DNA of 64,000 nucleotides from positions 186,001-250,000 of the forward strand of contig CAKNFJ010000002.1 in assembly GCA_930633495.1 (NCBI GenBank). Direction: 5' to 3'. The translations under genes and the position numbers were made by a program. This DNA is from Hyphomicrobiales bacterium. Lineage in GTDB: Bacteria > Pseudomonadota > Alphaproteobacteria > Rhizobiales > Beijerinckiaceae. Positions 1 through 8,160 of the stretch are shown here, piece by piece; the stretch's first letter is position 1, and each line of letters starts with the position of its first letter. The notes beneath the pieces are model-generated. The model searched no databases. It was not told where the DNA came from and saw only the letters and a list, made by a program, of their open reading frames with translations.

Positions 1-849
1 GTCGACTGGCGCCCGGCGGATCCGCAGGGACGCAGCCGCGGCGGCCTGGTCACAGTCCGCCGCGCGCTCGAACAGAGCCGCAATATCCCCTCTGCCCGCC
101 TTTCGTGGACGCTTGGCCTGCAGGACGTTCAGGACGTCGCGCGTCGTCTCGGCATTTCCGGCTCGATGACCAACGCCGCGGCGCTCGGCGCTATCGAAGT
201 CACCCCGCTTCAGATGGCGATGGCGTACGGCGCTTTCGCGAATGGGGGTTCGCTTGTGCAGCCGCGCTATGTCAACGAGATCAGATCGCGCGAAGGGCAA
301 CTGATCCATCGCGAGCCTGTGCTATCCGCTCCCGCGATCGACCCGCTGGCTGCATCGCAGATGGCGTCGATCCTGAAGGGCGTCGTCGAGCGCGGCACGG
401 CGCGAACCGCCTTCTCAGGTTTCGGCCGGAACTTCGCCGGGAAGACCGGAACGACGAACTCCGCTCGCGACGTCTGGTTTGTCGGCTTTGCCGCGGATGT
501 CGTCGTCGCCGTTTGGATCGGCCGCGACGACAACAAGGTCCTCTTCCAGGGTGCCGGCGGCGGCCGGGTAGCCGCTCCGATCGTGCGTGACTTCCTCGAT
601 CACTCCGGGACTAGCTTCACGTTGAAGGAACCACCGGTGGCGCAGGGCCTCGTTCCGCTCGTTGTTGACCCGACGACGGGGCTTCCGTCTCGCTCCGGAC
701 AGACGGAGCTGGTGCGGGCCGACTCGCCGCTTCTGTCGTCAATCCCCGTTGAAAGCGGCCGGCCCGGAACACCGCGCCGGGCGCGGACGGCGCCAGCCTT
801 GCCGGTGGATCCCGTCACGCCGCCTGAATTCGTCCCTGAGGAGGACTGA
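1..849 (+). CDS. Penicillin-binding protein 1A, C-terminal part (5' end outside window)
   Basis: This is the C-terminal 282 residues of a class A penicillin-binding protein, a periplasmic peptidoglycan synthase anchored in the inner membrane. The frame is open from base 1. The transpeptidase SxN motif (Ser-Arg-Asn) lies at residues 26-28 of the fragment. The KTGT motif with its following Thr is at bases 442-456. The catalytic SxxK serine and the glycosyltransferase domain would lie upstream of the window. The tail after about base 660 is Pro/Arg-rich and poorly conserved, as is usual for this family. The stop is followed at once by the next gene, whose Shine-Dalgarno (AGGAGGA) overlaps the last codons. 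Family assignment is secure; whether the full gene is intact cannot be seen. Confidence 0.9.
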   Translation, partial: VDWRPADPQGRSRGGLVTVRRALEQSRNIPSARLSWTLGLQDVQDVARRLGISGSMTNAAALGAIEVTPLQMAMAYGAFANGGSLVQPRYVNEIRSREGQLIHREPVLSAPAIDPLAASQMASILKGVVERGTARTAFSGFGRNFAGKTGTTNSARDVWFVGFAADVVVAVWIGRDDNKVLFQGAGGGRVAAPIVRDFLDHSGTSFTLKEPPVAQGLVPLVVDPTTGLPSRSGQTELVRADSPLLSSIPVESGRPGTPRRARTAPALPVDPVTPPEFVPEED

Positions 850-850
850 T

Positions 851-1141
851 GTGACCGAGGATGGCGAAATGACGGATATCGAGCACATCGACCTCGAAGA
901 GTTCGATGGCATGAACGACGCCCAGATCGAGGAACGCCTTCGCCGGCGCGCGCTGGCCATGAAGCCCGAGGTCCTCTCGAACTATCTCTACGGGGTCGCT
1001 GCCACCGGAGATGAGGAGCATGAGGACATGATCTTCGATTACCTCACTCGGCGAAGAGCCGCGATCCAGCGAATGCGTACCCTCAGGGTCGAACTCGACA
1101 GCAGCCTCGCCCAGCTTCTCGGAGAGACGTCTCATGCGTGA
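851..1141 (+). CDS. Small acidic hypothetical protein, coupled to PBP gene
   Basis: A 96-residue protein of unknown function. I chose the GTG at 851 because AGGAGGA lies five bases upstream inside the end of the PBP gene; an in-frame ATG at 869 is the alternative. The N-terminus is very acidic (many Asp/Glu), the middle holds a short Arg/Ala helix, and the C-terminus looks helical. No signal peptide or membrane segment is visible. It overlaps the next gene by eight bases, so the two are probably translated together as part of one operon. No family was recognised. Confidence 0.7.
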   Translation: MTEDGEMTDIEHIDLEEFDGMNDAQIEERLRRRALAMKPEVLSNYLYGVAATGDEEHEDMIFDYLTRRRAAIQRMRTLRVELDSSLAQLLGETSHA

Positions 1142-1949
1142 GAACGTGGTCCACGAATATGTCGATGAAGTCGTCGAGACGCGCCGGCGAACGATCCAGA
1201 TCATCGAGGATGTCCACGCCGAGATTACAGCTTGGCATGGCGAACGCCATCTCTGCGACATTTCCGGCTGGACGTGTGTTGCAGCCGCGATCCAGGAGGC
1301 CGAGAAGCAGGCAAAGCGTTTCAATGTGGACAAGAGCGCGACGCTCGTCCTGCGTGTCAGCGAGAAGAAGACCCGTCGCTTCCAGGAAGCCGAACGCCCC
1401 GGCGGCAGGTACAACCCCAATGCGCACGTTCGGAATGACGAGATCATCAGCTTTCGTCATGTCTGGGACAGCCATGCCGGATCGCTCGACGCGAGCATCG
1501 AAAAGGCCGATTTCGACCTGGTGGTGCCGATTGGGATTCCCGATGGCAGCGATCCTGGTGACGGCCTAACGCACATCATACTCGGGGTGCGCGGAGATCT
1601 CTCAAAATTCAAGCCGTCGTTACTCTCTGGCTTCGGGATCGGCGAATACCGCATGGCGTCATGTCGGCGCGTTGGGCTGACCCAAATCCCTCCAGATGAA
1701 CGCCGGCGCCCCCTGAACTGGGCAGGGCTGCGCGTCCAGGGAACGCTTGATGTCTACGTCCCCGGCGGAATGCCGACGGTCAAGGTCCAGGAGTTTCTGG
1801 AGGATATCGAGCCCCAACCGATCTTTGATCGCACTATGACCACGAAGCTTTCGTCACTGGTGCTCTACGGCTGCCATCAGGACGAGAGCAAGGTGATCCA
1901 TTACCCAGCCGCGATCACCACTGCCTATCTGCCGGCTGTGCTGGCGTGA
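1134..1949 (+). CDS. Hypothetical protein, 271 aa
   Basis: Unrecognised soluble protein. The first 70 residues are charged and probably helical; the rest is mixed alpha/beta with several Gly/Pro turns. There is no signal peptide and no obvious catalytic motif. The ATG sits inside the end of the preceding gene (8-base overlap), and its own stop overlaps the GTG of the next gene (GTGA), so 851-2563 forms a tightly coupled three-gene unit behind the PBP gene. Function is unknown; linkage to a DEDDh exonuclease is the only contextual hint. Confidence 0.75.
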   Translation: MRENVVHEYVDEVVETRRRTIQIIEDVHAEITAWHGERHLCDISGWTCVAAAIQEAEKQAKRFNVDKSATLVLRVSEKKTRRFQEAERPGGRYNPNAHVRNDEIISFRHVWDSHAGSLDASIEKADFDLVVPIGIPDGSDPGDGLTHIILGVRGDLSKFKPSLLSGFGIGEYRMASCRRVGLTQIPPDERRRPLNWAGLRVQGTLDVYVPGGMPTVKVQEFLEDIEPQPIFDRTMTTKLSSLVLYGCHQDESKVIHYPAAITTAYLPAVLA

Positions 1950-2563
1950 AAAGGCTTCCCGTCCCACCAAGGCCAGGCGCCGTCCTGCGACCCGACTTTG
2001 CGTTCATCGACGTGGAGTCGTCGGCGCTCGTATCGGGATACCCGGTGGAGGTCGCGCTCTGCGATGACGCGCTCAACGTCTCCAATTGGCTTGTGCGGCC
2101 GCATGAGCGATGGGCGGGCCTCAACTGGAACGACGAGGCTCAGGCCATCCATGGTCTCTCGCAGGCCTATCTGCAGGCGGAAGGCATGCCAGCCGAGCAG
2201 GTCGCGGCCGAGATTGCAGGGCGGCTGAAGGACGTTCGCTTCATCTGGTCGGACAACCCCGCCTATGACGCGCACTGGCTCGGACATCTGGTGGCGCTGC
2301 ACCCGGCATCGGTATGGGATGGGCTTCTGATCTATCACGAGTCCGAAGCCCTCACGTTGGCATTGGGCGAAGCCCCTGCTGCCGCGGCCTGGGCGTCACG
2401 CAGCGCGGATGTCGTTGAGCTGGTCCGGGCGACTTTTCCGCATGTCCACCGAGCCGAACCTGACAGCCTCAGCCTGGCGTCTCGTTTCCGGCTTCTCGCC
2501 GACGAAGGCTATTTCGAGCAGTTGAAGACCTTCGTTGGGAGCTGGGTTGCACGCGCGCTCTGA
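1946..2563 (+). CDS. DEDDh-type 3'-5' exonuclease-like protein
   Basis: A 205-residue protein that looks like an RNase T/DnaQ-fold exonuclease. Exo I is the Asp-Val-Glu at residues 22-24, Exo II supplies Asp108 in a Ser-Asp-Asn-Pro-Ala-Tyr-Asp stretch, and Exo III gives His168 and Asp173 with the H-x4-D spacing of the DEDDh class. These residues would bind two Mg ions and remove 3' nucleotides from DNA or RNA. It starts with GTG overlapping the previous stop by four bases. The gene ends four bases before the convergent rtcR gene. Substrate cannot be told from sequence. The N-terminal 15 residues are Pro/Arg-rich and outside the fold. Confidence 0.7.
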   Translation: MKRLPVPPRPGAVLRPDFAFIDVESSALVSGYPVEVALCDDALNVSNWLVRPHERWAGLNWNDEAQAIHGLSQAYLQAEGMPAEQVAAEIAGRLKDVRFIWSDNPAYDAHWLGHLVALHPASVWDGLLIYHESEALTLALGEAPAAAAWASRSADVVELVRATFPHVHRAEPDSLSLASRFRLLADEGYFEQLKTFVGSWVARAL

Positions 2564-2567
2564 GCAC

Positions 2568-4172
2568 TCAGCCTCGCTGGTTATGAGCTAGGTCCTCAAA
2601 GGCCAGATCGAAGCGCGCGAGGTATTTCCGGACACGATCGGTGTCGTTCGAGCTGGCCTTCTTTCCGCGGGACACGGCGAAGAGCTCGCGCCCGGCAGCG
2701 CTCATCGTGTTGTGGCGCCGGCAGACGCCGACGACGTGCGCGAGCTGCACCCGATCGAACGGATCGATCTCCGCCGCCCTGTCGCCCAGAAGCTCCTCGA
2801 GGCTGTCTCCGCCCTGATCCACCGCCCAAAGCGCCTTGAGTCGGCGGATCTCTGATTGGACGGTCTCTTCGTCGATCCGTCCCTTCGGCGCCAGCGTCGC
2901 CATTCGTGTCGTGCTCGCGGTCAGGTCGCGGAAGTTCGCGCTCCAAGCGGCCGCAGGAGACGTCGCGAAGGAAAGAAATAGCTCGCGCGCCTCACGGGTC
3001 ATCCCGACTTTTCGACCTTCCCTGATGCTGAAGCGGTCGAGCTCGTGATCGAGGTTCGGCTCGATATCCTCCACACGCTCCCGCAGCGCTGGCAGCGCGA
3101 AGGTCCAAAGGTTCAGTCGGGCATAGAGATCCTCGCGGAAGCGCCCTGCCCTGACCTCCCTGCCGAGATCCTTGTTCGTGCCGGCGATAAGCAGGAAGTC
3201 CGAGGAGACGTCGCGATCGGATCCGAGAGGTAGGAAGCGCTTCTCTTCAATCGCCCTCAAGCACATTGCCTGTTCGTCCGCGCCGAGCTCAGCGATCTCG
3301 TCGAGAAAAAGCATTCCCTTGTCAGCGGCCTTCATGAGCCCCGGCCGATCGGCAAGCGCGCCAGTGAAAGCACCCTTGCGATGCCCGAATAGCGCCGACA
3401 TCGCCTGGTCGCCGCGCAGGGTCGCGCAGTTGACCTCGATGAACTGCCCGGACACCTGACCGCGCTTCTTGCGCAGCTCATAGATCTTGCTCGCGAGCTG
3501 GCTCTTGCCGGCTCCCGTCGGCCCGGTCAGCAACACGGGCGCACGCGAATTGATGGCAACCCGCTCGATCTCGTCGATCATCGTGTTGAAAGTGCGGTTC
3601 CGCGTGGCGATGCCGCCCTTCAAAACCGACGTCGACGCGAGACGCTCCACCGCGAAACGCGTCGTGATCGCGTTGTAGCGGGACAGGTCGAGATCGATGA
3701 TCGTGTGGCGGCCAACAGCCTCGGGCACGTCGGTGCCGCGCTTGGGCGGCGAAAGCTGGATGAGCTTTGCGGACGGAATGAAGCGTGCCTCCACCAGGAG
3801 GAAGAGGCAGATCTGCGCGACGTGCGTGCCGGTGGTCATGCTGACATAGACGTCCTCCTGCTCTGGCTTGAAGACGATCTCGTTCTCGATGACGGCGAGA
3901 AGCTTGCTGTAGACCTCCTCGAAATCCCAGGGGTCGCGCGCGTTGAAGGCGTGCCGATGAACCTCGGTCGCTGGTGCTACTTCAGCAATATCGGCCGTGA
4001 CCTGCCTGAAGAGCGCGTCGCTGTGGGTATCCACGAGCAGATGGAGGTCGTCGATGAACAGGCCTGGTTGCTGGCACATGCCGACAGTCGGGCGCCACTT
4101 GTTCCAGCGCTGCTCCTTCATCCCCGCATCGAGCTTGGTACCGAGGATGGCGATGCCAACACGTCGCTTCAT
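2568..4172 (-). CDS. rtcR: RtcR, sigma-54-dependent activator of RNA-repair operon
   Basis: A 534-residue bacterial enhancer-binding protein. The N-terminal 185 residues match the RtcR regulatory domain (CARF-like), thought to sense RNA-damage-derived ligands. A central AAA+ domain follows with Walker A GPTGAGKS (217-224), the sigma-54-contacting GAFTGA loop (267-272) and Walker B LFLDE (288-292). The C-terminal 90 residues are the likely DNA-binding part. It is divergent from rtcB and separated from it by about 300 bp holding a sigma-54-type promoter and two inverted repeats. Length and domain order are as expected for the family. Product assignment is strong; the ligand is not visible from sequence. 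Confidence 0.93.
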   Translation of the reverse strand: MKRRVGIAILGTKLDAGMKEQRWNKWRPTVGMCQQPGLFIDDLHLLVDTHSDALFRQVTADIAEVAPATEVHRHAFNARDPWDFEEVYSKLLAVIENEIVFKPEQEDVYVSMTTGTHVAQICLFLLVEARFIPSAKLIQLSPPKRGTDVPEAVGRHTIIDLDLSRYNAITTRFAVERLASTSVLKGGIATRNRTFNTMIDEIERVAINSRAPVLLTGPTGAGKSQLASKIYELRKKRGQVSGQFIEVNCATLRGDQAMSALFGHRKGAFTGALADRPGLMKAADKGMLFLDEIAELGADEQAMCLRAIEEKRFLPLGSDRDVSSDFLLIAGTNKDLGREVRAGRFREDLYARLNLWTFALPALRERVEDIEPNLDHELDRFSIREGRKVGMTREARELFLSFATSPAAAWSANFRDLTASTTRMATLAPKGRIDEETVQSEIRRLKALWAVDQGGDSLEELLGDRAAEIDPFDRVQLAHVVGVCRRHNTMSAAGRELFAVSRGKKASSNDTDRVRKYLARFDLAFEDLAHNQRG

Positions 4173-4229
4173 GAACTATCCAAAATTCTAATTTGCTATC
4201 CCTCTGTATAGCATCGACAAGCTTCAGGC

Positions 4230-4248
4230 AATCCTTGCTCCAAGGATT
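4230..4248. promoter_or_regulatory. Inverted repeat AATCCTTG/CAAGGATT in rtcR-rtcB gap
   Basis: AATCCTTG, three bases (CTC), then its exact reverse complement. It lies about 100 bp upstream of the sigma-54-type promoter and just upstream of rtcR on the other strand. It is the first of two copies here, so it may be an RtcR enhancer site or an rtcR operator. The same octamer recurs in unrelated gaps, which argues it may belong to a wider regulatory system. Confidence 0.6.
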
Positions 4249-4306
4249 CACGATCGTCCCTGATCGGGCATTTCATCAACATACTCAGTTACTTGACACC
4301 TGGTTC

Positions 4307-4328
4307 AACAATCCTTGCAAGGATTGTT
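4307..4328. promoter_or_regulatory. Perfect 22-bp palindrome upstream of rtcB promoter
   Basis: AACAATCCTTG followed directly by its exact reverse complement, a perfect 22-base palindrome. Its centre is about 78 bp from that of the copy at 4230-4248. It sits 8 bases before the -24 element of the sigma-54-type promoter, close for a classical enhancer, so it may act as an operator as well as an activator site. It is the longest symmetric version of the AATCCTTG motif seen in the window. Confidence 0.65.
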
Positions 4329-4336
4329 CGGTGAGT

Positions 4337-4352
4337 TGGCACGTCCCTTGAA
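4337..4352 (+). promoter_or_regulatory. Sigma-54-type (-24/-12) promoter of rtcB
   Basis: TGGCACGTCCCTTGAA matches the sigma-54 consensus TGGCAC-N5-TTGC in the -24 box and spacing, with GA in place of GC in the -12 box. It is on the rtcB strand with the matching activator gene rtcR divergent, the standard arrangement for rtc loci. The rtcB start is about 120 bases downstream, leaving a long 5' leader. Confidence 0.75.
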
Positions 4353-4430
4353 ATCCTCCTTCCCTTAACCGGCGGCGGAGAAAGCCCTCCCTCGCCACCC
4401 ATCCCCCGACACGACCGGCCTTCCAAGCCG

Positions 4431-4475
4431 GAACGAGGACGCATGCCGGCGCCAGGCCGGGAGCGAGGACGCATG
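4431..4475 (+). repeat. Duplicated start region of rtcB
   Basis: The 15-base stretch GARCGAGGACGCATG occurs at 4431-4445 and again at 4461-4475, exactly 30 bases apart and in the same reading frame. Each copy carries a GAGGA ribosome-binding site and an ATG. The result is two possible starts for RtcB differing by ten residues. Confidence 0.7.
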
Positions 4476-5858
4476 ACCATTACGATCTCGGGACAGGATC
4501 TCATTGATGCCGGACTGCGGCAGGGCCGCTGGTTCAAGCCGGCACTCGAAGCAGCCAACTCGGCCATCACCCAGGGCGAGACCTTCGATGCCGCTTTGGC
4601 GATCGCTGCGGGCTTTGCGCCGCCTCCGGCGCTGGCGCTGCGCGCGCCGGGCGCCCTGCCCTTCTACGCCAACATCGAGGCGGAAACGCCCGAGGAAGAG
4701 GCGAACGTCGAGGCCGTGAAGAAGACCATGACGGAGCTCCTGAGGACGCCGGTGGTGACCGCCGGCGCGATCATGCCCGATGCGTGCCCTTCCGGACCGG
4801 GATCGATTCCGGTAGGCGGGGTCGTGTCGAGCACGGGGATCCATCCCGGCTTCCACTCGGCTGACATCTGCTGCTCGATGGCGATCACCGTGGTCCCGGG
4901 CGTGTCTCCGGCCGCGCTGCTCGACGCCGTCCACAAGGTGACGCATTTCGGGCCCGGCGGGCGCGAGCGCGGGAAGCAGATACGGATGTCCGATTCCTTG
5001 CTTGAGTCCTTTGACAGCAACGAATTTCTGAAGGACCTCGTGTCTGTTGCTCGCGAGCATCATGGGACTCAGGGCGACGGGAACCATTTTTCCTACGTTG
5101 GTCGGATCAAGTCGACGGGCGAGACCGCACTGGTAACCCACCACGGTTCGCGCGCGCCTGGAGCGAAGCTTTATGGAAAGGGAATGAAGCTGGCCGAGGC
5201 CACGCGGCGCCGCGTTTCTCCGGAAACGTTGGGGAGCAACGCATGGATCGAGGCCGACACCCGCGAGGGCGAGGCCTACTTCGAAGCGCTGCAGATCCTG
5301 CGTCGGTGGACCAAGTCGAGCCACTACGCCATCCATGACCTGGCGCTGTCGGTTCTTGGCGTAGCGGCCGGTGACCGGTGGTGGAACGAGCACAACTTCG
5401 TCTTCAGGAAGCCGAATGGCCAGTTCTACCACGCCAAGGGCGCGACGCCCGCGTTCAAGGGCTATGCCGACGACGATATCGGCCTGACCATGATCCCGCT
5501 GAACATGGGTCAGCCGATCCTGATCGTACGCGGTAGCGATGCGGAACACGGTCTGGGCTTCTCGCCTCACGGCGCCGGCCGGAACCTGTCTCGGACGGCG
5601 CATAAGCGTTCGATGGGGGATCGTCCGGTCGAGGATATCGTCGCGGAGGAGACCCGCGGGCTCGACTGCCGCTTCTTCTGCGGACGTCCGGATATCTCCG
5701 AGCTGCCGAGCGCCTACAAGTCGGCGGCATCGGTGCGTCGCCAGATCGAGCACTTCGGACTGGCGAAGGTGGTCGACGAAGTCCTGCCCTACGGCTCGAT
5801 CATGGCCGGCGACTGGGAAGCCGATGCTCCCTGGCGCCGTCGGAAGAGGGTCGGATAA
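4473..5858 (+). CDS. rtcB: RtcB, RNA-splicing/repair ligase
   Basis: RtcB joins RNA 2',3'-cyclic phosphate (or 3'-phosphate) ends to 5'-OH ends using GTP and Mn. The 461-residue protein (ATG at 4473; an in-frame ATG at 4443 adds ten residues) keeps the active-site signatures: Asp131 and Cys134 for Mn, GDGNHF (201-206), HHGSR (223-227) and the guanylylated histidine in HGAGR (366-370). The usual DIGCGM signature reads DICCSM, with both flanking glycines replaced, so this is a divergent branch. Expression is probably RtcR/sigma-54 controlled. No rtcA is present. A hairpin and an unknown gene follow. Confidence 0.93.
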   Translation: MTITISGQDLIDAGLRQGRWFKPALEAANSAITQGETFDAALAIAAGFAPPPALALRAPGALPFYANIEAETPEEEANVEAVKKTMTELLRTPVVTAGAIMPDACPSGPGSIPVGGVVSSTGIHPGFHSADICCSMAITVVPGVSPAALLDAVHKVTHFGPGGRERGKQIRMSDSLLESFDSNEFLKDLVSVAREHHGTQGDGNHFSYVGRIKSTGETALVTHHGSRAPGAKLYGKGMKLAEATRRRVSPETLGSNAWIEADTREGEAYFEALQILRRWTKSSHYAIHDLALSVLGVAAGDRWWNEHNFVFRKPNGQFYHAKGATPAFKGYADDDIGLTMIPLNMGQPILIVRGSDAEHGLGFSPHGAGRNLSRTAHKRSMGDRPVEDIVAEETRGLDCRFFCGRPDISELPSAYKSAASVRRQIEHFGLAKVVDEVLPYGSIMAGDWEADAPWRRRKRVG

Positions 5859-5866
5859 AAACTGCT

Positions 5867-5896
5867 GATCTCGCCCGGGGCAACTCGGGCGAGATC
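5867..5896 (+). terminator. Hairpin after rtcB
   Basis: GATCTCGCCCG, eight-base loop, then the exact reverse complement; an 11-bp stem starting eight bases after the rtcB stop. There is no T-run directly after it, so it may reduce rather than end read-through into the next gene, or protect the transcript end. Confidence 0.55.
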
Positions 5897-5963
5897 ACTC
5901 AGCAAGAGTTGCCGGTTTCTTCTTTTCGATCGAGCATGGCTTTCGACCATGGAGAAGCCGGCG

Positions 5964-6614
5964 ATGACCAAGCATGATCTGAAAGCGCGAATCTGCTCGG
6001 ACGACGGCACCTGCGAGTGCACCATTTTCAACGGCGAAGGCTGCCAGCTGATGTGTGAAGCCTGCGGCGCGGTGCACGATCTGAACTTCTCATCGCTGAC
6101 AAGTGCCTGCCCGGGCGTGATGATGAGCGACGATCAGAAATCGAAGGTTGAGCAACGCGTTCTCGACTTTCGCGACGGAGAATGGCTCGATCTGCGACCG
6201 CCATTGACCGTGCAGCAGATGATCGCCCTATGCGATCAGCATACCCTCGACTCGGCCGGCTTCGATGTCATCCGTCTCGACGAGTTCAATTATTCCCCGC
6301 CGACCCTCGGCCTGACCGTCTGGCGTCGCAACGGCAAATCCTCCAGCCCGACCATCTTCCTGGATGTGACGATCCTCGCCGGGGATTACGACTACATGGC
6401 GGTCAGGACCGTCGAGGAGGAGGGGCTTGCGATGCCGGCCTTGATCACTCATCACGCGATCAATCCTTGGCTGAGCCGCTACGCGATGAAGCACCGGCTC
6501 AGGGAGGTGCAGATACGAGAGATCCTGGGCAACGACAGCTCGATCTCGGTGCGAACCAGCGCGGCCCCGCTGGTGGTCTACACCTCGAAAATGATCAAGA
6601 AGGCCGCTGCCTAG
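5964..6614 (+). CDS. Hypothetical protein with N-terminal Cys cluster
   Basis: A 216-residue protein of unknown function, downstream of rtcB. The ATG at 5964 is preferred because GGAGAA lies seven bases upstream; an ATG at 5949 has no such site. The first 40 residues contain seven cysteines, including C-E-C and C-E-A-C, suggesting a metal-binding knuckle. The remainder is mixed alpha/beta with no recognised motif. It may be co-transcribed with rtcB despite the intervening hairpin, which would make it a candidate RNA-repair accessory; that is only inference from position. It converges on the gene ending at 6625. Confidence 0.7.
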   Translation: MTKHDLKARICSDDGTCECTIFNGEGCQLMCEACGAVHDLNFSSLTSACPGVMMSDDQKSKVEQRVLDFRDGEWLDLRPPLTVQQMIALCDQHTLDSAGFDVIRLDEFNYSPPTLGLTVWRRNGKSSSPTIFLDVTILAGDYDYMAVRTVEEEGLAMPALITHHAINPWLSRYAMKHRLREVQIREILGNDSSISVRTSAAPLVVYTSKMIKKAAA

Positions 6615-6624
6615 CTCCGGAAGC

Positions 6625-6822
6625 TTAGCTGGTCTTCGCTTTTTCGACAGGCACGCAGGCGTAGCGCACAGACAGGGTTTGATCTGCCCAGGTCTTATGC
6701 CCCTTCGCCTCGGCGTGGCGTGCCGCCACAGCCATCGCGTTCTTGGCCGTCCAGATCGCTTCCGAGCCGTTGCAGTCGAAGCAACCGGCAATCACGTTGA
6801 CTGAGGTCGACCGTGTAAGCAT
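6625..6822 (-). CDS. C2H2-like zinc mini-protein
   Basis: A 65-residue protein translated from an ATG overlapping the folA stop by one base (TGATG). Cys14 and Cys17 plus His36 and His42 give a C-x2-C...H-x5-H pattern in a predicted helix, as in small zinc-finger proteins of phages and plasmids. It is the last gene of the thyA operon. DNA, RNA or protein binding are all possible; function unknown. Confidence 0.7.
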   Translation of the reverse strand: MLTRSTSVNVIAGCFDCNGSEAIWTAKNAMAVAARHAEAKGHKTWADQTLSVRYACVPVEKAKTS

Positions 6823-7319
6823 CAGCTCCTCCTGTGCCAAATCTCGTGTTTCAGCTCCCCAACCTCGTCGGAGATCTGGCATCGGAACGCGGGCGCCAGC
6901 GCTTCGAGGAAGACGTCGCATTGGTGCCGGCCCGGGATGCGGGTGGCGATGATGCGGTCGGTGTGAGGACGCGTCGATGCGTATATCTCGCCGCCGCCGG
7001 CAACGATTAGCTCCTCGGCACCGAGATCGATGGCCCTGGAATAGGCGGCGTCATAGCTCTGCTCGAAGAACACCCCATCGATGGCCTCAGGAGCCTGCCT
7101 AGTGAGAACGATGCTCGTCCGTCCTGGCAGCGGCTTCCCAATCGACTGGAAGGTGGCGCGTCCCATCAGGAGCACGCGCCCGAGCGTCATTCTCCGGAAG
7201 TAGGCAAGGTCCGAGGCATGGTGCCAGGCGAGCTTGCCGCTACGACCGATCCCCAGGTCTTCGTCGAAGGCGACGATCTGGGCGAGGGATAGCCCGCTCG
7301 GGGGGCTCGGGGCGATCAT
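6822..7319 (-). CDS. folA: Dihydrofolate reductase
   Basis: A 165-residue enzyme that reduces dihydrofolate to tetrahydrofolate with NADPH, recycling the folate that thymidylate synthase oxidises. Visible family features are the N-terminal strand with an Ile-Gly-Arg loop, catalytic Asp37 in the Ser-Asp-Leu helix, and the MGRATF cofactor segment starting at residue 52. The ATG overlaps the stop of the upstream gene (ATGA), setting the start at 7319. Gene order thyA, PP-loop gene, folA indicates one operon for dTMP synthesis. Trimethoprim sensitivity cannot be judged by eye. Confidence 0.92.
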   Translation of the reverse strand: MIAPSPPSGLSLAQIVAFDEDLGIGRSGKLAWHHASDLAYFRRMTLGRVLLMGRATFQSIGKPLPGRTSIVLTRQAPEAIDGVFFEQSYDAAYSRAIDLGAEELIVAGGGEIYASTRPHTDRIIATRIPGRHQCDVFLEALAPAFRCQISDEVGELKHEIWHRRS

Positions 7320-8152
7320 ACGGGCTCTCCAGCGCAGGACACGCCACATTCGGAATCCGATGGCTCCCACTCGTCCTCGAAGAAGGTCGGGGCGCGCTTG
7401 GCCTCGTCGACGAGCTTCTGCATCGAGTCACGGCGATCGAAACGCCCGAAGCGAGCCTCTTTGTCGAGCCACCAAGCCACGTCTTCGGGATGGATGCGGA
7501 TCCGATTGATCCGATCAGCGCGCGCCATGGCGAAGCAATGCGTGCAATTGCCAACTCCGCGCGGGAGCTGCAGGTCGAAATCCTGCTCGGCCCAGAACGC
7601 GTTGATATCGTCCTTGCGCATCTTCGCCTTGGCGAGTGGATAGATGACACGGCGGCCGTGCTTCTCAGCGTTCTCCAGGCCGTTCAGGATGCGAATGCCC
7701 TCATCATCCCGAAGGCCGATCGCTTCTAGATAATTGCCCGGCTCACCATGACCGAGCGAACGCATCAGCGAAAACATCGGGAGGACCTTCAGGAACTGGG
7801 TACACCAGCGCTCCTTCCAGTTTGGCACCCGCTTCTTCTTCTCGATCAGCGCGGCGAAGGGCTCACCATCCCGGCTCGCGGAATTGTAACCGACGATCTC
7901 GAAGCCCGGGGCCTCGGCGCACCATTCAATCCAGTAGATGTGGATCCCCCATCGCGTGCCGCACTCATGGACGAAACGAAGGGTTTCCTCGCGCTCCTTC
8001 CCCGTGTTGGCGAAGGCGACGACGATGTTTTCGGGAAGGCGGCCGCCATGGGCATCAATGATCGCCTTGAGCATTCGCGCGCTGGTGCGGCCTCCAGAGA
8101 AGCTGATCAGCGCGGTTCCCTGTAGCAGGAACGGGTTGGGTCTGATGGTCAT
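7316..8152 (-). CDS. PAPS-reductase-like PP-loop ATP pyrophosphatase family protein
   Basis: A 278-residue member of the adenine-nucleotide alpha-hydrolase (PAPS reductase/DndC-like) superfamily. The PP-loop SFSGGRTS is at residues 17-24, and a Trp-Cys-Thr stretch around Cys117 matches the cysteine that follows the core in PAPS-reductase relatives. A C-x2-C (203, 206) near the C-terminus could bind a metal or Fe-S centre. Such enzymes adenylylate a substrate before sulfur or thiol chemistry. It sits between thyA (eight-base gap) and folA (four-base overlap), which suggests a role in nucleotide or nucleic-acid modification rather than cysteine synthesis. True sulfate assimilation is an alternative, but no other such gene is near. 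Confidence 0.8.
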   Translation of the reverse strand: MTIRPNPFLLQGTALISFSGGRTSARMLKAIIDAHGGRLPENIVVAFANTGKEREETLRFVHECGTRWGIHIYWIEWCAEAPGFEIVGYNSASRDGEPFAALIEKKKRVPNWKERWCTQFLKVLPMFSLMRSLGHGEPGNYLEAIGLRDDEGIRILNGLENAEKHGRRVIYPLAKAKMRKDDINAFWAEQDFDLQLPRGVGNCTHCFAMARADRINRIRIHPEDVAWWLDKEARFGRFDRRDSMQKLVDEAKRAPTFFEDEWEPSDSECGVSCAGEPV

Positions 8153-8160
8153 GACGGATC

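Noticed and set aside
4365-5753. 462-codon minus-strand frame across rtcB
   Set aside because: Shadow of rtcB; it also runs through the sigma-54 leader.
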